DNA of 64,000 bases. Origin: Oncomelania hupensis (lineage: Eukaryota; Mollusca; Gastropoda; Littorinimorpha; Pomatiopsidae). Shown piece after piece: positions 11,798 to 57,319 of this stretch. The position numbers and the translations under genes are program-made. Below the pieces are notes generated by a model. It was given only the letters and a program-made list of their open reading frames with translations, searched no databases and was not told the DNA's origin. Numbering within the stretch: position 1 is the first letter of the stretch; each line of letters starts with the position of its first letter. The stretch covers positions 77,878,442 to 77,942,441 of the forward strand of contig CM072514.1 of assembly GCA_036898135.1 (NCBI GenBank). The letters are read 5' to 3'.

Positions 11798-12420
11798 AGT
11801 TAGTTATTCATTGTTTACAGAGCCCAGCGGACGGCAATTACCTGAACCAGGACCACAACTGGGTTGAAACAAGACTCAGCCATGATTCATAGAAAAGGTA
11901 TGCTCAAACAAACCTAATCATAACACTGAAGGCACTCTACCAGCAGTTAGTTAGTTATTCATTGCTTACAGGGTCCAGCAGCCTGCAAAGAGCTGAATCA
12001 TTACATTACATTATACATGGTTATTGCATTGGGTCCAGCGGACTCTTCCGAGCCAAATCAGGACCAAAAAATCAAGACCACAACTTCGCTGAAAGAGGAC
12101 TCACCCCTAATCTGCATAGAAATTGCCTACATTGCTACATAATAACATTATAGGAAGCCCTAGCAAAACCACCTGGCAGAAAGCATCCAATATTCCGGAG
12201 CTGATCCAACAGACCTCACATACAAATGAGGAGTTTGGTTCCCGAATAGTTTTCAAGAAAAAAGGTAGGTGACTGGTCTGGCAAAGAAGAAGATAGTATA
12301 GTAGATTGATAGAACAGAGTAGGAATGAGAAAGAACAAAGGAGAAAGACAGCAATAGTGGGAATTTAAAGCACTAAATTTCCAGAAAGTGGGGATACTAT
12401 TTATACTGAAACCCCCGGTA
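11798..12420 (-). mobile_element. two R1 copies in series, one interrupted
   Basis: A partial copy (about 11798-11945) is followed by a second whose tail block (to about 12000) is interrupted by another R1 tail start (TTACATTACATTATACATGG) before continuing to the 5' end near 12418. Confidence 0.65.
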
Positions 12421-12424
12421 CGTC

Positions 12425-12978
12425 CACGTGTGGAAGAGCCGAATTAGGACCACAAAATCAAGACCCCAACTTGGCTAAAAGAAGACTCACCCCTGATCCT
12501 CATAAACGATCTGCTGAGACAACCCTAGTAGTAACACTGATCAGCACTCTACCAGCAGTCACTTTACAATAAAAGCATCCTATGCAGGTGATGCTGAGGC
12601 TTAATTCTAATTTATCGAATCCTGTTTACAAAAACCAAACATCACTATAAAATATTAACAAAACACATACATATAAAATGCCTACATTGCTAAATAATAA
12701 TATCATAGAAAGCCCTAGTGACCATTTGCCAGAAAGCGTCCAATATCCCCAAGCTGACCCAACAGACCCCATACTCAAATGAGGAGTTTTGGGAGAGTTT
12801 TCAAGAACAAAAGGTAGGTGACTGGTCTAGCGAAGAAGATAGTAGGTTAATAGAGCAGAGTAGGAATGAGAAAGAACAAAGGAAAAAGACAGCAACAGTG
12901 GGAATTTAAAGCACTACATTTCAACAAAGTGGGGATACTATTTACACAGAAACCCACCAGGTTGCCCACAGGGTTATC
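12425..12978 (-). mobile_element. R1 retroposon copy, diverged
   Basis: Contains all main R1 blocks from 'GAGCCGAATTAGGACC' to a degraded GC-rich end. The tail side appears truncated. Confidence 0.7.
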
Positions 12979-12979
12979 T

Positions 12980-13850
12980 GCAAAGTAAAAATGATTAATT
13001 TTGGTTCAGTTACTCTTCAGAAAAGGCAAAAAAGTGTTTGAACAACAAAAAAGAAGTGAAATTCGGAGTGACGAACCCACCAACATCCGGACTACTGCTA
13101 AAGGTGGCCCCAGATCCTAAGTACTTGTATACCAAAACCCTGCAAAATCTCCTCAGCCGTTTTGGAGATATTGAGCAAAACATGTTTAGTGACCTCGGCT
13201 TTTGTGGTTGAGCAAATATGGATGGCACGGGAAGCAGGCCTCTAACCTAGATTATGCTCCTATGAAGTTTGGTCAAAATCCATTCAGTGATACTTGAGAT
13301 ATGACAACAGAACAACCAACATTTTGCTTGTTCTGATGTACCCCAACTATTTCAAAGTATTTCCAGATAAGCCTGGAAACACACGCACACACAAAATAAT
13401 AAAAAAAAATTAAAAAGCACAAAAGCGGGTGCAGGGGAGGGGTAAGTGGTGAGTGGATGAAGGGAAAGACACCACCATTATAGTAAACACATGTAAAAAC
13501 ATTATCCCCAACAGAGCAATATAGCTTTGTAATTTAAACAGCCAAACGACAAGGAAAACTTGACAGCAACTGGAAGCTGAAAAAGCAGCCCTCACTTCAA
13601 TCGCGCAAGTGACAAATATACATGTTACGAACGAATAATTGGTTTAATGAAAAGTAATACTAATAATAGTGTTAGTGTAAGGGAAGCAACCGCTGACCCG
13701 CCCCACCGATGTTTGTACAGTGGTAGTATCTCCTTTTCTTGACCCTAATGGTATTAGGATATGCGCACTGGTACGGAATAAACGGGGTCTTCCTTCCCGC
13801 CCGAATCCGAGTGTTACACTCCGTTTGATGATGGTGTTTTTCTTTATCAG
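12980..13850. other. intergenic stretch without recognised features
   Basis: No exon or repeat could be supported. Confidence 0.35.
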
Positions 13851-13854
13851 TATC

Positions 13855-14060
13855 TGATTCAGCCCCAATGCTGAATTCCTGATAGGGTGTAACTCAGATT
13901 CGTTTATCCACGCAGCCCGCTCAAGCAGCATACAAGTCACAAAGTCGACGTATGAAGTTTTCCACTTTTATTCAGCACACATCAACAACTGCATACAATC
14001 GCTCAATCGTCTTTCCACTCTCAAATTTACTTTCCAAATCAATATCAACAACAATCAACA
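13855..14060. repeat. interspersed repeat also present at 40012-40230
   Basis: Both stretches start CAGCCCC(A/G)ATGCT and share CATCAACAACTGCA and TCTTTCCA blocks in the same order with about 70 percent similarity by eye. Class unknown. Confidence 0.5.
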
Positions 14061-14342
14061 GCAACTCTCTCAACAACAGTGCGGCACACAATTTTATAAC
14101 CTCTCTCTCTCTCTTCCCGAATAATTTCGAACAAAGTAGAAATGACGCATTACCACCAATCGAATAAAAGATCGTCATCACTGACTTACGTCATACATTA
14201 TTATTTCTCCTTCCAGAACGTCTTCTTGCTTCGACATGTATCGGGAAATTTCTATCGAGAGTAAACACGCAGATCCAGAAAATTCTACAATGATATCGAC
14301 TAACGAAAATTATCAACGTTATACAAAGCCTCTCCTAACTGA

Positions 14343-14928
14343 TTGATTGATTGATTGATTTATTATTGCTTTAGGTCCAGCGGACTCTTCCGAGCCAAAT
14401 CAGGACCGGACAACCCCCGACCCGCATAAAAGATCTGTTGAAACAACCCCAGTGGGAAAATTGAATGCCCTCCACCGGCCAGTCACTTTACAATAAAGAC
14501 ATCCCACGCGAGGGACGGCTAAGGGTTGACCTCAACTACGCGAACTCCCCGATTACAAAAACAAAATAGAATACAAACATCATTATAAATCATCAACAAA
14601 AAACATACATATAAAATGCCTATAGTGCGAAATAGTACATTCATAGGAAGCCCTAGTGACCACCCGGCAGAAAGCGTCCAACATTCCCAAGCTGATCCAA
14701 CAGACCTCATACACAAACAAGGAGTCTTGTCCAGGAAGAGTTTTCAAGAAAAAAGGTAGGTCATTGATCTAGCGAAGAAGAAGATAGTATAGCAGAGTGG
14801 TAGGACAGATCGGGAATGGGAAAGAGCAAATGAGGAAGACAGCGACAGTGGGAATTTAAAGCACTAAATTTCCAGAAAGTGGGGATACTATTTATACTGA
14901 AACCCCCGGCACTCCAACGGGGGGAACT
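14343..14928 (-). mobile_element. R1 retroposon copy with (ATCA)n tail
   Basis: The 3' tail here is TGATTGATTGATTGATT on the plus strand instead of TAATG or GTTA units. AACTG flanks both ends (14337 region and after GGGGGG at 14926), a plausible short target duplication. Confidence 0.8.
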
Positions 14929-15502
14929 GTTGCCGCAGTTAATTTGTCATGCCTACAAAGGCAAGACAGGTTTTCAACTGGGGCTTTCACTGTACCCTTT
15001 ATAGGTTAGAACAATCTACAGTGGCAAGATTGCTCATGACCCCAAGGGGTGCCTCTCCTAACAACAATGCAAACTCAAATCAAAGGTAAATAAACTCCAT
15101 TATTGAATACTTTGCAAAACGAAACGATTAGATCTATCGTGCGCGTTTCCGACATACTTTCGTTCGAGTTTCAACGTAACACCGAGCGTCTCCATCTTGT
15201 AAGAGGTGGCCCATCTAATGATTCATTCTCCTACCATGCCAACCACGGCTATAAGACCAAAACAATAGGTTTTCAAGAGTTTGAGGGGGAAGTTCTATAA
15301 ATGGGTACTTCTTACAATTGCCTCTTGGGCTCCCAACAATGGGTCACTTACCACTAAACAGGCGACCTTGAGGTCAGCCAAGTGTCCGAGAGCTATCAAG
15401 TATAGGCTTAGTGAAGGTGTATGCGCATAACAGCCTTGGACAGGCAAGATGAGGCCAGACTGCACCTATAAGCTTTGTAGCATCAAAGGCCCTCAGCACT
15501 TA

Positions 15503-16229
15503 CAGGCATGCCTACCCTCAATTTGAAGTTTCAGTATTAGCTTTTTCAAATTTCAGTATTACTATTACGATTTCCGTATTTACTTTTACAACCTATTGTT
15601 TTTGCACTCATCCTTTTTGATATTATTTGAAGAATCATAGATTGATTTGCTGCCACAATCTTCTTTTCCTCCTTCAAAGCCTCGTAATTCCTGATATGCT
15701 GTGGTCCTTCCACGTGCCGCTTGATGTCGTTCATACCACCGGCGGAGATGCCAAACTGGTTGGCATAAATCGTACTTTTGAATCAGTGCTGCTGCGAATA
15801 ACAAAAGGACACTTTTTCCGAATACGAGGCAATATATGTCTGCCCCTTGCGCCGTTTCTTTGAAGATTCAGATTCACAATCACTTTGCTTAGCCATTCGT
15901 TTGGACGCCATGTTTTAAATTCTGTCTCACAAGCACCGATCTTCACTGCGACTGCTCAAAAACTGGTTCGGCAAACTTCGGTGCCTCTACCGGAAACTTC
16001 GATGCCACGTGTCTCGACTGCGCATTGTGGCATTAAACCGGGTTCGGCTGTCTTTGGAAAAGCGTCACGCTGTGCATTACCACAGGCCAGCGAGTTCAAT
16101 TTTTTTTCCCAATGTTGGTTTTATTTATTTCCGGACTGTGAAACAAGTATCCGTATTTTCCGTAGCGCATGCCGAGTATTGTAAATTTCCTGAAAAAATA
16201 CGGAAATTCCGTACAGGTAGGCCTGCCTG
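15503..16229 (-). mobile_element. hAT-like DNA transposon remnant with BED-like protein fragment
   Basis: The terminal inverted repeats are CAGGCATGCCTACC (left) and the complement of CAGGCAGGCCTACC (right), with CACTTA repeated directly outside (15497-15502 and 16230-16235). On the minus strand an ATG at about 15911 opens a frame with one TGA; it is Lys/Arg-rich and then carries an IKRHVEG...H pattern like BED zinc fingers. The element is too short for a transposase and is broken. Confidence 0.7.
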
Positions 16230-16235
16230 CACTTA

Positions 16236-17750
16236 ATTCGTAGGCCTATGTAAGCAGTTTATAATACGATGATATTATTATTAGTTGCTTACATAGGCCT
16301 TTAAGTTAAGTGGTACTCCGGGCTTGTGGTAGGAGCTGCACAGCAGCAAAAGGTCTCTATAACCATTATGTGTAAATTTGACGTTTGGTCCAAACAATAT
16401 GGCCCCATGGATGTGATGGTACCAGCCTGAACATGATACAATGTATTGATACATCACATTCATTAAATCTCATAAAAAAATGCGTATGAAAAACAAGAGT
16501 ACAAATCTTATGTGTTTACATTTTGGTTTTTTAAAAATATGACCCGATAACAAGGACAATATGAGCCTGAACAAAAATTCCTGTTATACTTATAAAAATT
16601 AACATAAACCTGAAACGGAACAACCAATACTGCTATACAGGACTAACCTCACAGATAATAAACAAGAATATGAAATGTAAATAATATATTAGTCCTTGTG
16701 TATGGGGTCCAGCAAACTGTACAGAGCTGAATCAGGACCACAACTTGTGAATGATAAGTATTTATAACATACTTTACACAAAACAAAGACGCAAGTTTAA
16801 CCATTATGCTACATACACGTTGCAAGATAAATACGTACATAAAAAAAGACAATGTTTATGGACAACGAAACAACTGCTAACAAAGAGCATTTTGATGCAA
16901 AATGCAAACAACGTCTGAACCAAAAAAACCATCTAACAAAATTCACCGGCAGCAATTTATTGCCCAGTTTTCAACAAGTCCATCATGAAGTCTAACTGAC
17001 CCTATGATGTCTGGATATAAGCTCAAAAGAAAAACTTTTGATACACAAACACACAGTTATTGCAACAATCGCAGGATGCAAACCAATCAACAACAACTCG
17101 AGTCTGTACTAGTACAGGCCACCTTTTTTTTTTTCAAATGTAATTTGTTTCCATAAAGCAATTTGAAAAGTTATGTAGTACACCACTAAATTCAGTTCTA
17201 TTACTACAGAAAAAGCACCAGTATTTTTTAACTTTATTGTAACTGATATAATTGTAATACCATAATAAATAATATGATATTATTGTTATTATGTGTTATA
17301 ATATTAAAATAAACATCTCTTTGTGTCTAGACTTTTAATTTTTTTTTTTTTTAAAGACTTATCATTATCATTTTTTTAAACTATCCTGAAGAGGTGCGCA
17401 ATCACATTCAACTTGGTGAACATTACGTGTAGGTTATAATCTTTTGCACAGTGATTCCAGAAGCAGGGGGACAACCTGAGGACACAGCAGACATCCATTT
17501 GAATACAACAGATGCCTCTCCACAAAATTACATTGGAACATTTCACACAAATAATATATTGGAACAGCTTACTGGGACTGCTGGAACGTCTCTCACAAGT
17601 ATTTTACATTAGAACATAATTCAAAGTTGATTTTTTAAATGGTGAATATATGTTTGGAAAAAAATTACATGGAACAATTCGCCAATATTATATTGGAACA
17701 ATATCCCAAGGTGATTTTTTTTAATGGTGAATACGATATATGAGATTGAG
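16236..17750. other. AT-rich stretch
   Basis: No exon is supported. A short R1 fragment sits near 16700-16750 (GGTCCAGCAAACTGTACAGAG). Confidence 0.4.
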
Positions 17751-17751
17751 A

Positions 17752-17913
<162 letters not shown>

Positions 17914-17920
17914 ATATTTA

Positions 17921-18342
17921 CCGGAATGTGTCAACCTGCACAACCGTTAGTACAACGGCAGTTGTGATACTGCCTCCCGGAAAGTGTCAACATCGCAAGT
18001 TGCCACATTACGGGAGGCCGCAAAGTACTTAAAGAAACTTGAGAAAAAAGGAACTTTCGTCCCCTCTAGGCGACGAATTAGGTCACGCTTTGTTGTATCT
18101 AGGTCAGGAGACTTTTGCCAACCGTTTGGGAATATTTTCGAACCGTTTATTGACGCCGGATAGCGTCCTCACTTGGTTTCATACAATTTAAGAATCCAAG
18201 AAGGCAAATGGGTTTTTGTGACGGAAAGAAGCTAAAGTGTTAGGGCAAGGGCTAGTGATAGAACTGCAACTAACCCTTACCCGAACCCTTCCCCTTAAGT
18301 AGCATTCTTTCCGTCACAAAGAAAAATGTTGACACATTCCGG
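17921..18342. mobile_element. MITE inserted between TA microsatellites
   Basis: The ends are perfect inverted repeats CCGGAATGTGTCAAC (17921-17935) and GTTGACACATTCCGG (18328-18342). A second internal inverted pair (TTTTTGTGACGGAAAGAA near 18213 and its complement near 18305) can form a hairpin. TA arrays flank both sides. No coding capacity. Confidence 0.7.
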
Positions 18343-18351
18343 CGCGTATAA

Positions 18352-18492
<141 letters not shown>

Positions 18493-18554
18493 CGCGCGAG
18501 TTGTTTCATTTACGAGTTGTTCTAATGTTGCGAGTTGTTTCATTTACACTGACT

Positions 18555-18639
18555 TTGTGTTTTTGCCATTAGTCCAAGCAAATGCATGTGAAAAGCGCTT
18601 TGAACAAACACCGTGTCCAATTTTGCGCTGTACAAAAAA

Positions 18640-18690
<51 letters not shown>
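18555..18690 (+). mobile_element. LINE 3' end with (ATT)n tail
   Basis: The sequence AAAGCGCTTTGAACA...TTTTGCGCTGTACAAAAAATATT followed by ATT repeats resembles the ends of the C-terminal LINE fragments near 23684 and 26600. Confidence 0.55.
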
Positions 18691-19828
18691 TATCAATATT
18701 AACTTATGGTTGTACATTTCATAAATATTTTGAAAAACCATCTCACAAACAAAATAACGTTAAAAATTACGATTACAAAAATATACCAGAATATTTCATA
18801 AAAGACTATGTCCAAACACCTCAAAGATTGTTAGAACATAAAAGATAAACACATTATGACTTAACATTTATACATTTCACTAGGATTGTGTCAGGCAAGA
18901 TCATTTCACATAAGATTTATGTCTATCACGCCTCATACTGAATATGTATATATATCAGACACAACAATTCTGTGGGGAAAAAAAGTATAATATTAGAACA
19001 TATCACTAAAAGAGTACACCATAAAATCTCACAATGAATATGTAACAGCATGTCTCAAAGATCGCATAAGATTATCATCTCACAAAGATTTATGTTTTAT
19101 ACTGAACATGAATACTTATCTCACAAACAAGCCTGATGGGGAAAATATGATACATCTACTTAAAAGAGTGCGCCATAAAATCTGGTATTGAAACAAGCCC
19201 CAAAGATCACGTAAGGCCATCTCAAAAAAGATTATGACTCGACATCTCATACTGGTTAGGTATGGACACTTCACAAGAAAATAATAATAAATTATTTTAT
19301 AAAACACAAATTTCACACACTGTCTGCTCTAACAACACACACACACACACACACGCACACACACACATGCTCACATTGTATACCTACTTACAACCAGTAT
19401 TCTGCACATACACAAACAATACTATCCGATTATGCACGCGCACACACTTTCAAGTAAACAGCAATTAAAAAAATTTTTTTTTTTAAATGACACTAATTCT
19501 GCACATAAATATAACTGTTACTTTTGCATTGGTATTTGAAAGCTCATTTTGAACAACTGTAACAACATCAACAATTTGGAACAGATATAAACTAAACACA
19601 GCATGCACTTGGAACATGCATCTCAACACAGCATGCATATTGAACGGTATATAATACATGCGCAATGTGGAACAACATCTCACAATAAATATGTCCAGGA
19701 TGCATTCATTACTCCAATGCTGCCTCTGTAGGTCAAGACAACCCTTTCCTATGCTGTTATTGTTCACACACACCCAGCTTTGGATTTTTCCTTCATTTCA
19801 GTAGCCCGTAGTTTGGGGCATAGGCAGT

Positions 19829-20077
19829 CAGAATATGAATGAACATTGAGGTTTAACGTCTACACCCACCATTAGCCATATGGCACACGGGGATAACCAT
19901 CCCAGGGAACCAGGGGTAGGGACCTAAATCAACACTGAACCACCAGAGCAATCATACTGCTAAAATGGACAGTGAAAAATCGCCACTTTTTATTTCGGCC
20001 ACCACGGGATTCGAACCTGGGTCACTCGGTGTGGCAGGCGAATGCTCTACCACCTGAGCTACGGCGGTGGGACAACA
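19829..20077 (-). mobile_element. tRNA-Gly-derived SINE (family R2) with target duplication
   Basis: The minus-strand head (19998-20071) has an A box (TAGCTCAGGTGGTAGAGC), a CGCCTGCCACACC loop giving GCC (Gly), and a B box (GGTTCGAATCCC). GGCAGT repeats directly at 19823-19828 and 20078-20083. Related copies are at 35652-35855, 50812-51045 and a fragment at 36668-36725. Confidence 0.85.
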
Positions 20078-20433
20078 GGCAGTTTTTCTGAAACAAAATG
20101 CAATACACACAAATTACGAGTACACTGAGAATAGAGTGGCATTGTCCACACACTTTCACGAAGACACTCCTGTGCTTTTTAGACTTCTTTTATAAGCAGA
20201 TAAGTAAGAACGTCTGTACATACAGTTTGTACAGCTTTACTCTCAAGTGCCATAGGAGCTGCAAGTCGTCATTTTTGCTTCCACTTAGACCGCTGTGGCT
20301 TCACATCCAGCGTGGATTATTAACCTCTTGACTGCGCCGCATTGCATCAGTCCAACACATTCCATGTCACAAAAATATGACCCTTGTCTGGATAAGATCC
20401 ATCAGCGCCATAGTCAGAATTTTGCAGTTAATG

Positions 20434-21417
20434 CAGAGTTGCCAACCCCCCAAAAAGTTTTCAGTAGTAAAAATTCTGAATTTCAGTAGTTTTATGACAT
20501 TTTCAGTAGCAATACGTCGTCGCATTTTTTTTTAAAGAAGACATGCATACACACACACACACACACACACTACTAAACAAGCGCAGTTGCAAGGAAAGAT
20601 GAAACGCTTCATACAATACTCCACATTTATTGAACTTGCTCTATTCTCTCTCTGGGAACATGTCTAGTCTTTAGCAAGGCCCAAACTGGTGGCTACCGAC
20701 TGAACAGGGACTAACTTTTCTGGATCAGGGCAACGACTTTTGTGACGGTTGCCATTCACGTGTCGCATCACAACGTGGAAGCCGCCCACAGGCTGTGAAG
20801 TCAGTAGGCCTCGCCTCAATTGCATACTATGTATAGTATGTAATGGAGGCAAGGCCTACGGACTTCACAGCCTGTGAAGCCGCCATGTTGAATGCTAAAA
20901 TCTGCCAAGCACGCTGTACAATTTACGCTGTGATTTGATCTCAATGGCGCAGTGAGGCACGGAAATTTTGCTCTTTCCTGTACTCTTGATTTGCTGTCCT
21001 CTTCTTTTTTTCTGGGCTTTCATCTCTAGTTTTCTTTCTTTTTGGCATCATGGATTCAAAATACGCCACACACAAACTTTTCTTCTCGCGCTGTAGAACG
21101 TGACCCGGAAACGAAAGTGTCACAGAAAGGTCGAGGTTTTGTGAACCGATTGGCCGTTAGCAAAACCACTTCACGGTGCTTGGTCAAATTTCCTAACATG
21201 CACTGGGAGCGTGATCTTTTACACCGTGCACGTAAACCGAATGACCGTGATCTTGAGGTGCTACGGGAGGCACATACGCTCAATAAAACTCGTTAAAACT
21301 GTAATACTATCGTCGAAAATTGACTTTCCGTAGTAAATTTTCGATTTGCGTAGCTCCGTAGCCGCGTATTCATTTCCGGAGTAAACTACGGAAATTCCGT
21401 AGTGGTTGGCAACCCTG
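20434..21417 (-). mobile_element. hAT-like DNA transposon remnant, same type as 15503-16229
   Basis: The ends are CAGAGTTGCCAACC and the complement of CAGGGTTGCCAACC, flanked by TTAATG on both sides (20428-20433 and 21418-21423). A minus-strand frame near 20941-21055 begins with a basic segment (MPKRKKTRDESPEKKKR) resembling that of the other element. A nested palindrome lies at about 20786-20877. Confidence 0.7.
20786..20877. repeat. inverted repeat inside the hAT-like element
   Basis: The arm CAGGCTGTGAAGTC(A)GTAGGCC...CATACTAT is followed almost at once by its complement; the spacer is only a few bases. Probably a small MITE or fold-back. Confidence 0.75.
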
Positions 21418-21815
21418 TTAATGTGATGTGCAGAGGGGAAAGACAGCTTTTTGCACCAATGAGAGATGACATGATTGAACAGTAACTCCCTGTTGAAAAC
21501 TGCTGATGACTTTGTAAGTAGTGCTGCACTGGCACCAAGCACAATGTATCGCCATCCTTACAGGCGTAACCGTTAACTGCTGGTCCCCGATTTCATTTCA
21601 CAGTAACGAGAGCAGTCACAATATATCAGTTTAAATAAAAAAAATACTTGAGACTGTGATCCCATCCAATCCCACTTTCACAGATGAAACAACCACAACC
21701 TACAGAATGTTTAGTCTCCCTTGTTCATATATATCCTTTGAGGAAGTTCATAAGTTGCATATACTTTCGAGTGAGTGGGTAGTTCTTTTGCTAGATTTAT
21801 TTTTCTTCTGATAAA

Positions 21816-53295
<31,480 letters not shown>

Positions 53296-53299
53296 TTAA

Positions 53300-55390
53300 A
53301 AGGTACACAACTCTAGACTCTAAATTGGAAATACCGTCTAGAAGAAACACCCATTAATTTTTTTTTTTTTAAATCATAAGTTTTAAAACAAATCTGCACT
53401 GCCGACCATGAATTCTGTTCCACCAAGCGCTTTCTGCTACCTATAGTTTGTCTAATAGACAAAACCAACAACCACACAAAAACTCTCACCATCTGATTGT
53501 GCTTTTCAGGTTCAAACTCCTCAAGCCTGTGAATCTTTTTCCCAATGACACTGATAATGTCACCTTGAAAATGTCACAGACTTTTTTTTTAATCACCTTG
53601 AAGTGAAGGTGAAAGAGAACTGCACTAATGCAGTTTGAATAAAGTTGTCATTAACAGTCGATTAAATGCTTTTTTAAATTTATAATGCTGTAAGGGTGGA
53701 GTGGGGGGGATTGGGGAAACACAGGCGCTTGATCATCTACAACATGTTAATTCATTGTTATAATTGTCAAATTAGAAAAGTTTAGAAAAAAACAAAAAGA
53801 AGCTTGTGTAGCCATGAATGGTAAGGCTAACTAGAATGCTTACTGCTTCTTTCTTCACCCACACACAAGTATTGGTTGTATGCAATGAGGAGTTTTATGT
53901 ACTTTGAAGAAGCATAACAGAAAAAAAAGAAATCACACCCTTAGACTATAGCTGCAAACCCCCTCAAACATTTATAAGAGCCTGAATGATCCACACATTG
54001 ATCATAGGGCCTCAACACCAAGAAGGAGAACATTCACACATTAACAACCATCCTCCAAACTCCCCACTTTAACCACCCTCCCCAATTATTTTATTTAAAA
54101 AAAAACACAAAAAAACAACAAGACGCCATGTACCCACACACACACAGGCACGCACACAAACACACTTATAAAACAAATAAGCACAAAACAACGAAAGTTT
54201 GGTTTACTCATTTGCATTTAATGTATCGGACAAATTCAACCAAAAACAAAAAACTCCATTCAACGATAATGATCAGTAGAAACACCATCATTCATTCACC
54301 AAGAGAATAACGTAAATCACTGCAAACATACCGCGATAACACTGACTGCACTATCATATACAGTTCTTCCAATGCACTAATTGAGTCAAAACAATTCCAT
54401 TTATCGCTGAGGAGCCACAGATCTCGATAAACATGGCATAAACACAGTTCAGATGGGGAATTTTGGGGCAACAAATCAGCCGAGAGCTGTCACTCTCAGC
54501 ACGGCAATCTGTCAAGAGATGCAGGTCTATAGTTTTTTTCCATTTTTGAGACATAAAAATAAATAATTATTTTTGTTGCAGAACATCGCCCAACTGCCCA
54601 AAAAATTAGATGAATAAAATCTATTTTATTGGTAGCCAGAAGAGCAAGACTCAACTTTCATCATCAAATTCTTATCCAATTTTTCTTTAAAATCAAGATG
54701 CCCAGTGGCGACCAATTGGTTACCAAAAGAACAATCAAATGTTAAGCTCTTTCTCTTATTTCGGTCTTTTCTTCAAACAAATTTACTCTAGCCTTTCAAC
54801 CAGAAATTGCTCAAAGTATGAAGCAAAATACACGAAACAAAATAAAAATCACTGGAAAGAGGGAACGGGGGCAGTGAGAGGAAACAGAAAGAGAGAAAGG
54901 GGGGAGGGGGGAGAGAGAGAGAGAGGGAAGTCACTGACAATTCTTTTTGGTATTTGCTGACAAGTTGTTAGGAAGTCGCAGAATAGCTTTTAGCAAAATT
55001 ATTATTCAAACATAGTTGAGCCGTTCAAAATGAACAAATTAAAGACCAGTATCTGTCCCTGACTGTTGCACAACAAAAATCAGCCATCTGAACATGACGT
55101 CATTATAGAGTAAAGTATGAGAGTGTGATGCCATTAGTATCAGACCTCGGGCGAACTGTGACCTCTAGCAAATCATTGAGCTCTATCTCTATTCACCTCA
55201 GCTGTAACTTCCATGCCCCAATCCCTGAAAAATTAAGGACAGACCTGCAGTCTAATAGTATTTGTGCACCGCTCTTTCACTCCCTTTTCAAACCAACGAG
55301 TACAATTCCATCGCGCGAATTACAACCATCACAAATAAAAAACCAACACATTAAAAAAAAGAAACTTAGAAAATAATATTGTTACCCAGA
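53300..55390. other. spacer upstream of the HDAC10-like gene
   Basis: Contains the presumed promoter of the HDAC10-like gene, but no clear TATA box at a fixed distance can be shown. The rest is AT-rich with GA-rich (54855-54930) and CA-rich (54130-54170) tracts and no recognised gene. Confidence 0.4.
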
Positions 55391-55394
55391 AATA

Positions 55395-55849
55395 GTTAGA
55401 TAGTTATTCATTCTTCCAGGGTCCAGCGGACTGCAAAGAGCCGAATCAGGACCACAAAATCAAGACCACAACTTTGCTGAAAGATGACTCACCCCTGATC
55501 AGCATAAAAGATCTGCTGAAACAACCCTAGTGGTAACACTGAAGGCACTCCACCAAGCGGTCACTTTACAATAAAGACATCCCACGCAGGGGACGCTGAG
55601 GCTATACTCTAATTTATCGAGCCCCCATTTACAAAAACAAAATAGAATACAAACATCATTATAAAATATCAAAAAAACACATAAATATAAAATGCCTACA
55701 TTGCCAAATAATAACATCATAGGAAGCCCCAGTGACCACCTGGCAGAAAACGTCCAATATTTCCAAGCTGATCCAACAGACCTCACACACAAATGAGCAG
55801 TTTTGTCCCAGAAGAGTTTTCAAGAAAAAAGGTAGGTGACTGGTCTAGC
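55395..55849 (-). mobile_element. R1 retroposon, 5'-truncated copy
   Basis: Tail through the GACTGGTCTAGC block; broken by the next R1 tail (TTACATTACATTATATTAC). Confidence 0.8.
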
Positions 55850-56445
55850 ATTACATTACATTATATTACATTATTGTTGTTTTAGGTCCAGCGGACTCTT
55901 CCGAGCCAAATCAGGACCGGACAACCCCCCAATCCGCATAAAAGATCTGCCAAAACAGCCCTAGTGGTAAAACCGAAAGCTCTCCACCAGCCAGTCACTT
56001 TACAATAAAGACATCCCACGCAGGGGACGGCTGAGGCTTCACCCCAACTTATAGAACCCCCGTTTTTTGCAAAAACAAAATAGAATACAAACATCATTAT
56101 AAATTATCAACAAAACACATACATATAAAATGCCTACATTGCTAAATAATAACATCATAGGAAGCCCTAGTGACCACCCGGCAGAAAGCGTCCAATATTC
56201 CCAAGCTGATCCAACAGACCTCATACACAAATAAGGAGTCTTGTCCCGGAAGAGTTTTCAAGAAAAAAGGTAGGAGACTGGTCTAGCGAAGAAGACGATA
56301 GTATAGCAGATTGATAGAACAGAGCAGGAATGAGAAAGAGCAAATGAGAAAGACAGCGACAGCGGGAATTTAAAGCACTAAATTTCCAGAAAGTGGGGAT
56401 ACTATTTATACTGAAACCCCCGGCACCCCAACGGGGGTTACTGGT
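55850..56445 (-). mobile_element. R1 retroposon copy
   Basis: Complete from the TTACAT tail to the CCCCGGCACCCCAACGGGGG end. Confidence 0.85.
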
Positions 56446-56605
56446 CTAGCGAGGAAGAAGATAGTATAGTAGATTGATAGAACAAAGTAGGAATGAGAAA
56501 GAACAGAGGAGAAAGACAGGGACAGTGGGAATTGAAAGCACTACATTTCCAGAAAGTGGGGATACTATTTATACTGAAACCCCCCGCCACTCCCATGGGG
56601 AGATA
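56446..56605 (-). mobile_element. R1 5' fragment
   Basis: Resumes at TACTGGTCTAGCGAGG, i.e. the part missing from the copy at 55395-55849; this copy was probably split by the insertion of 55850-56445. Confidence 0.8.
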
Positions 56606-57319
56606 CCCCAAAATAAAAATGCAATAACGTAATAATCAAAAACAACAAAAATTGTTTCCCAGGGGGCGATAACTTGCAAACGGTCAGGCGGATTAATTTA
56701 AGTACTAATAACCGTAGTGATTTTTAAAAGAAAAAAGAAAAATAATGAACAAATCTCAACTTTTCCAAATATATCTAGCAGTAATATATAAAACACAAAT
56801 AGTGATCATAGTAACAAATAATAAAATAACAATCATTAAAACATGAACATCTTGAGAAGAAAAAAAAAAAGAACAAATGTGAACAGTGTAGAATGATTAC
56901 ACTTATACGAAGAAAGATGACCAACGGCAAGATGGTTTATTGTTATTGTAATATCAAAAATTGCTGCAGGGCAACACAATTTTTATTTTATTTGAAATAA
57001 TTCGTTAACAATTACAATGACCCAAGAAAAAGGCAAAGTGAAATGGAAGAAGAAATTGTACAATATCCACAACAACTATTAAAAACGTTCATCTTCACTT
57101 ATTCAACGTCAGCTGCGCACAATTTTTCCCTCATGCCCCTCACTGAATAACATTCCGGTGTGTAATGTCTACTACACCACAAATGTTTCAAGCATAAAAA
57201 CCTTACAGATCTGGTTTCAGTCATAGCACCTGGTTTCCTCCAGTCATGTATGCAAATCTCTCTATCTATAAACCTAGCCTACTATAATTTTTTTGAAATG
57301 GTGAAGTTTGAGTGGCGTT

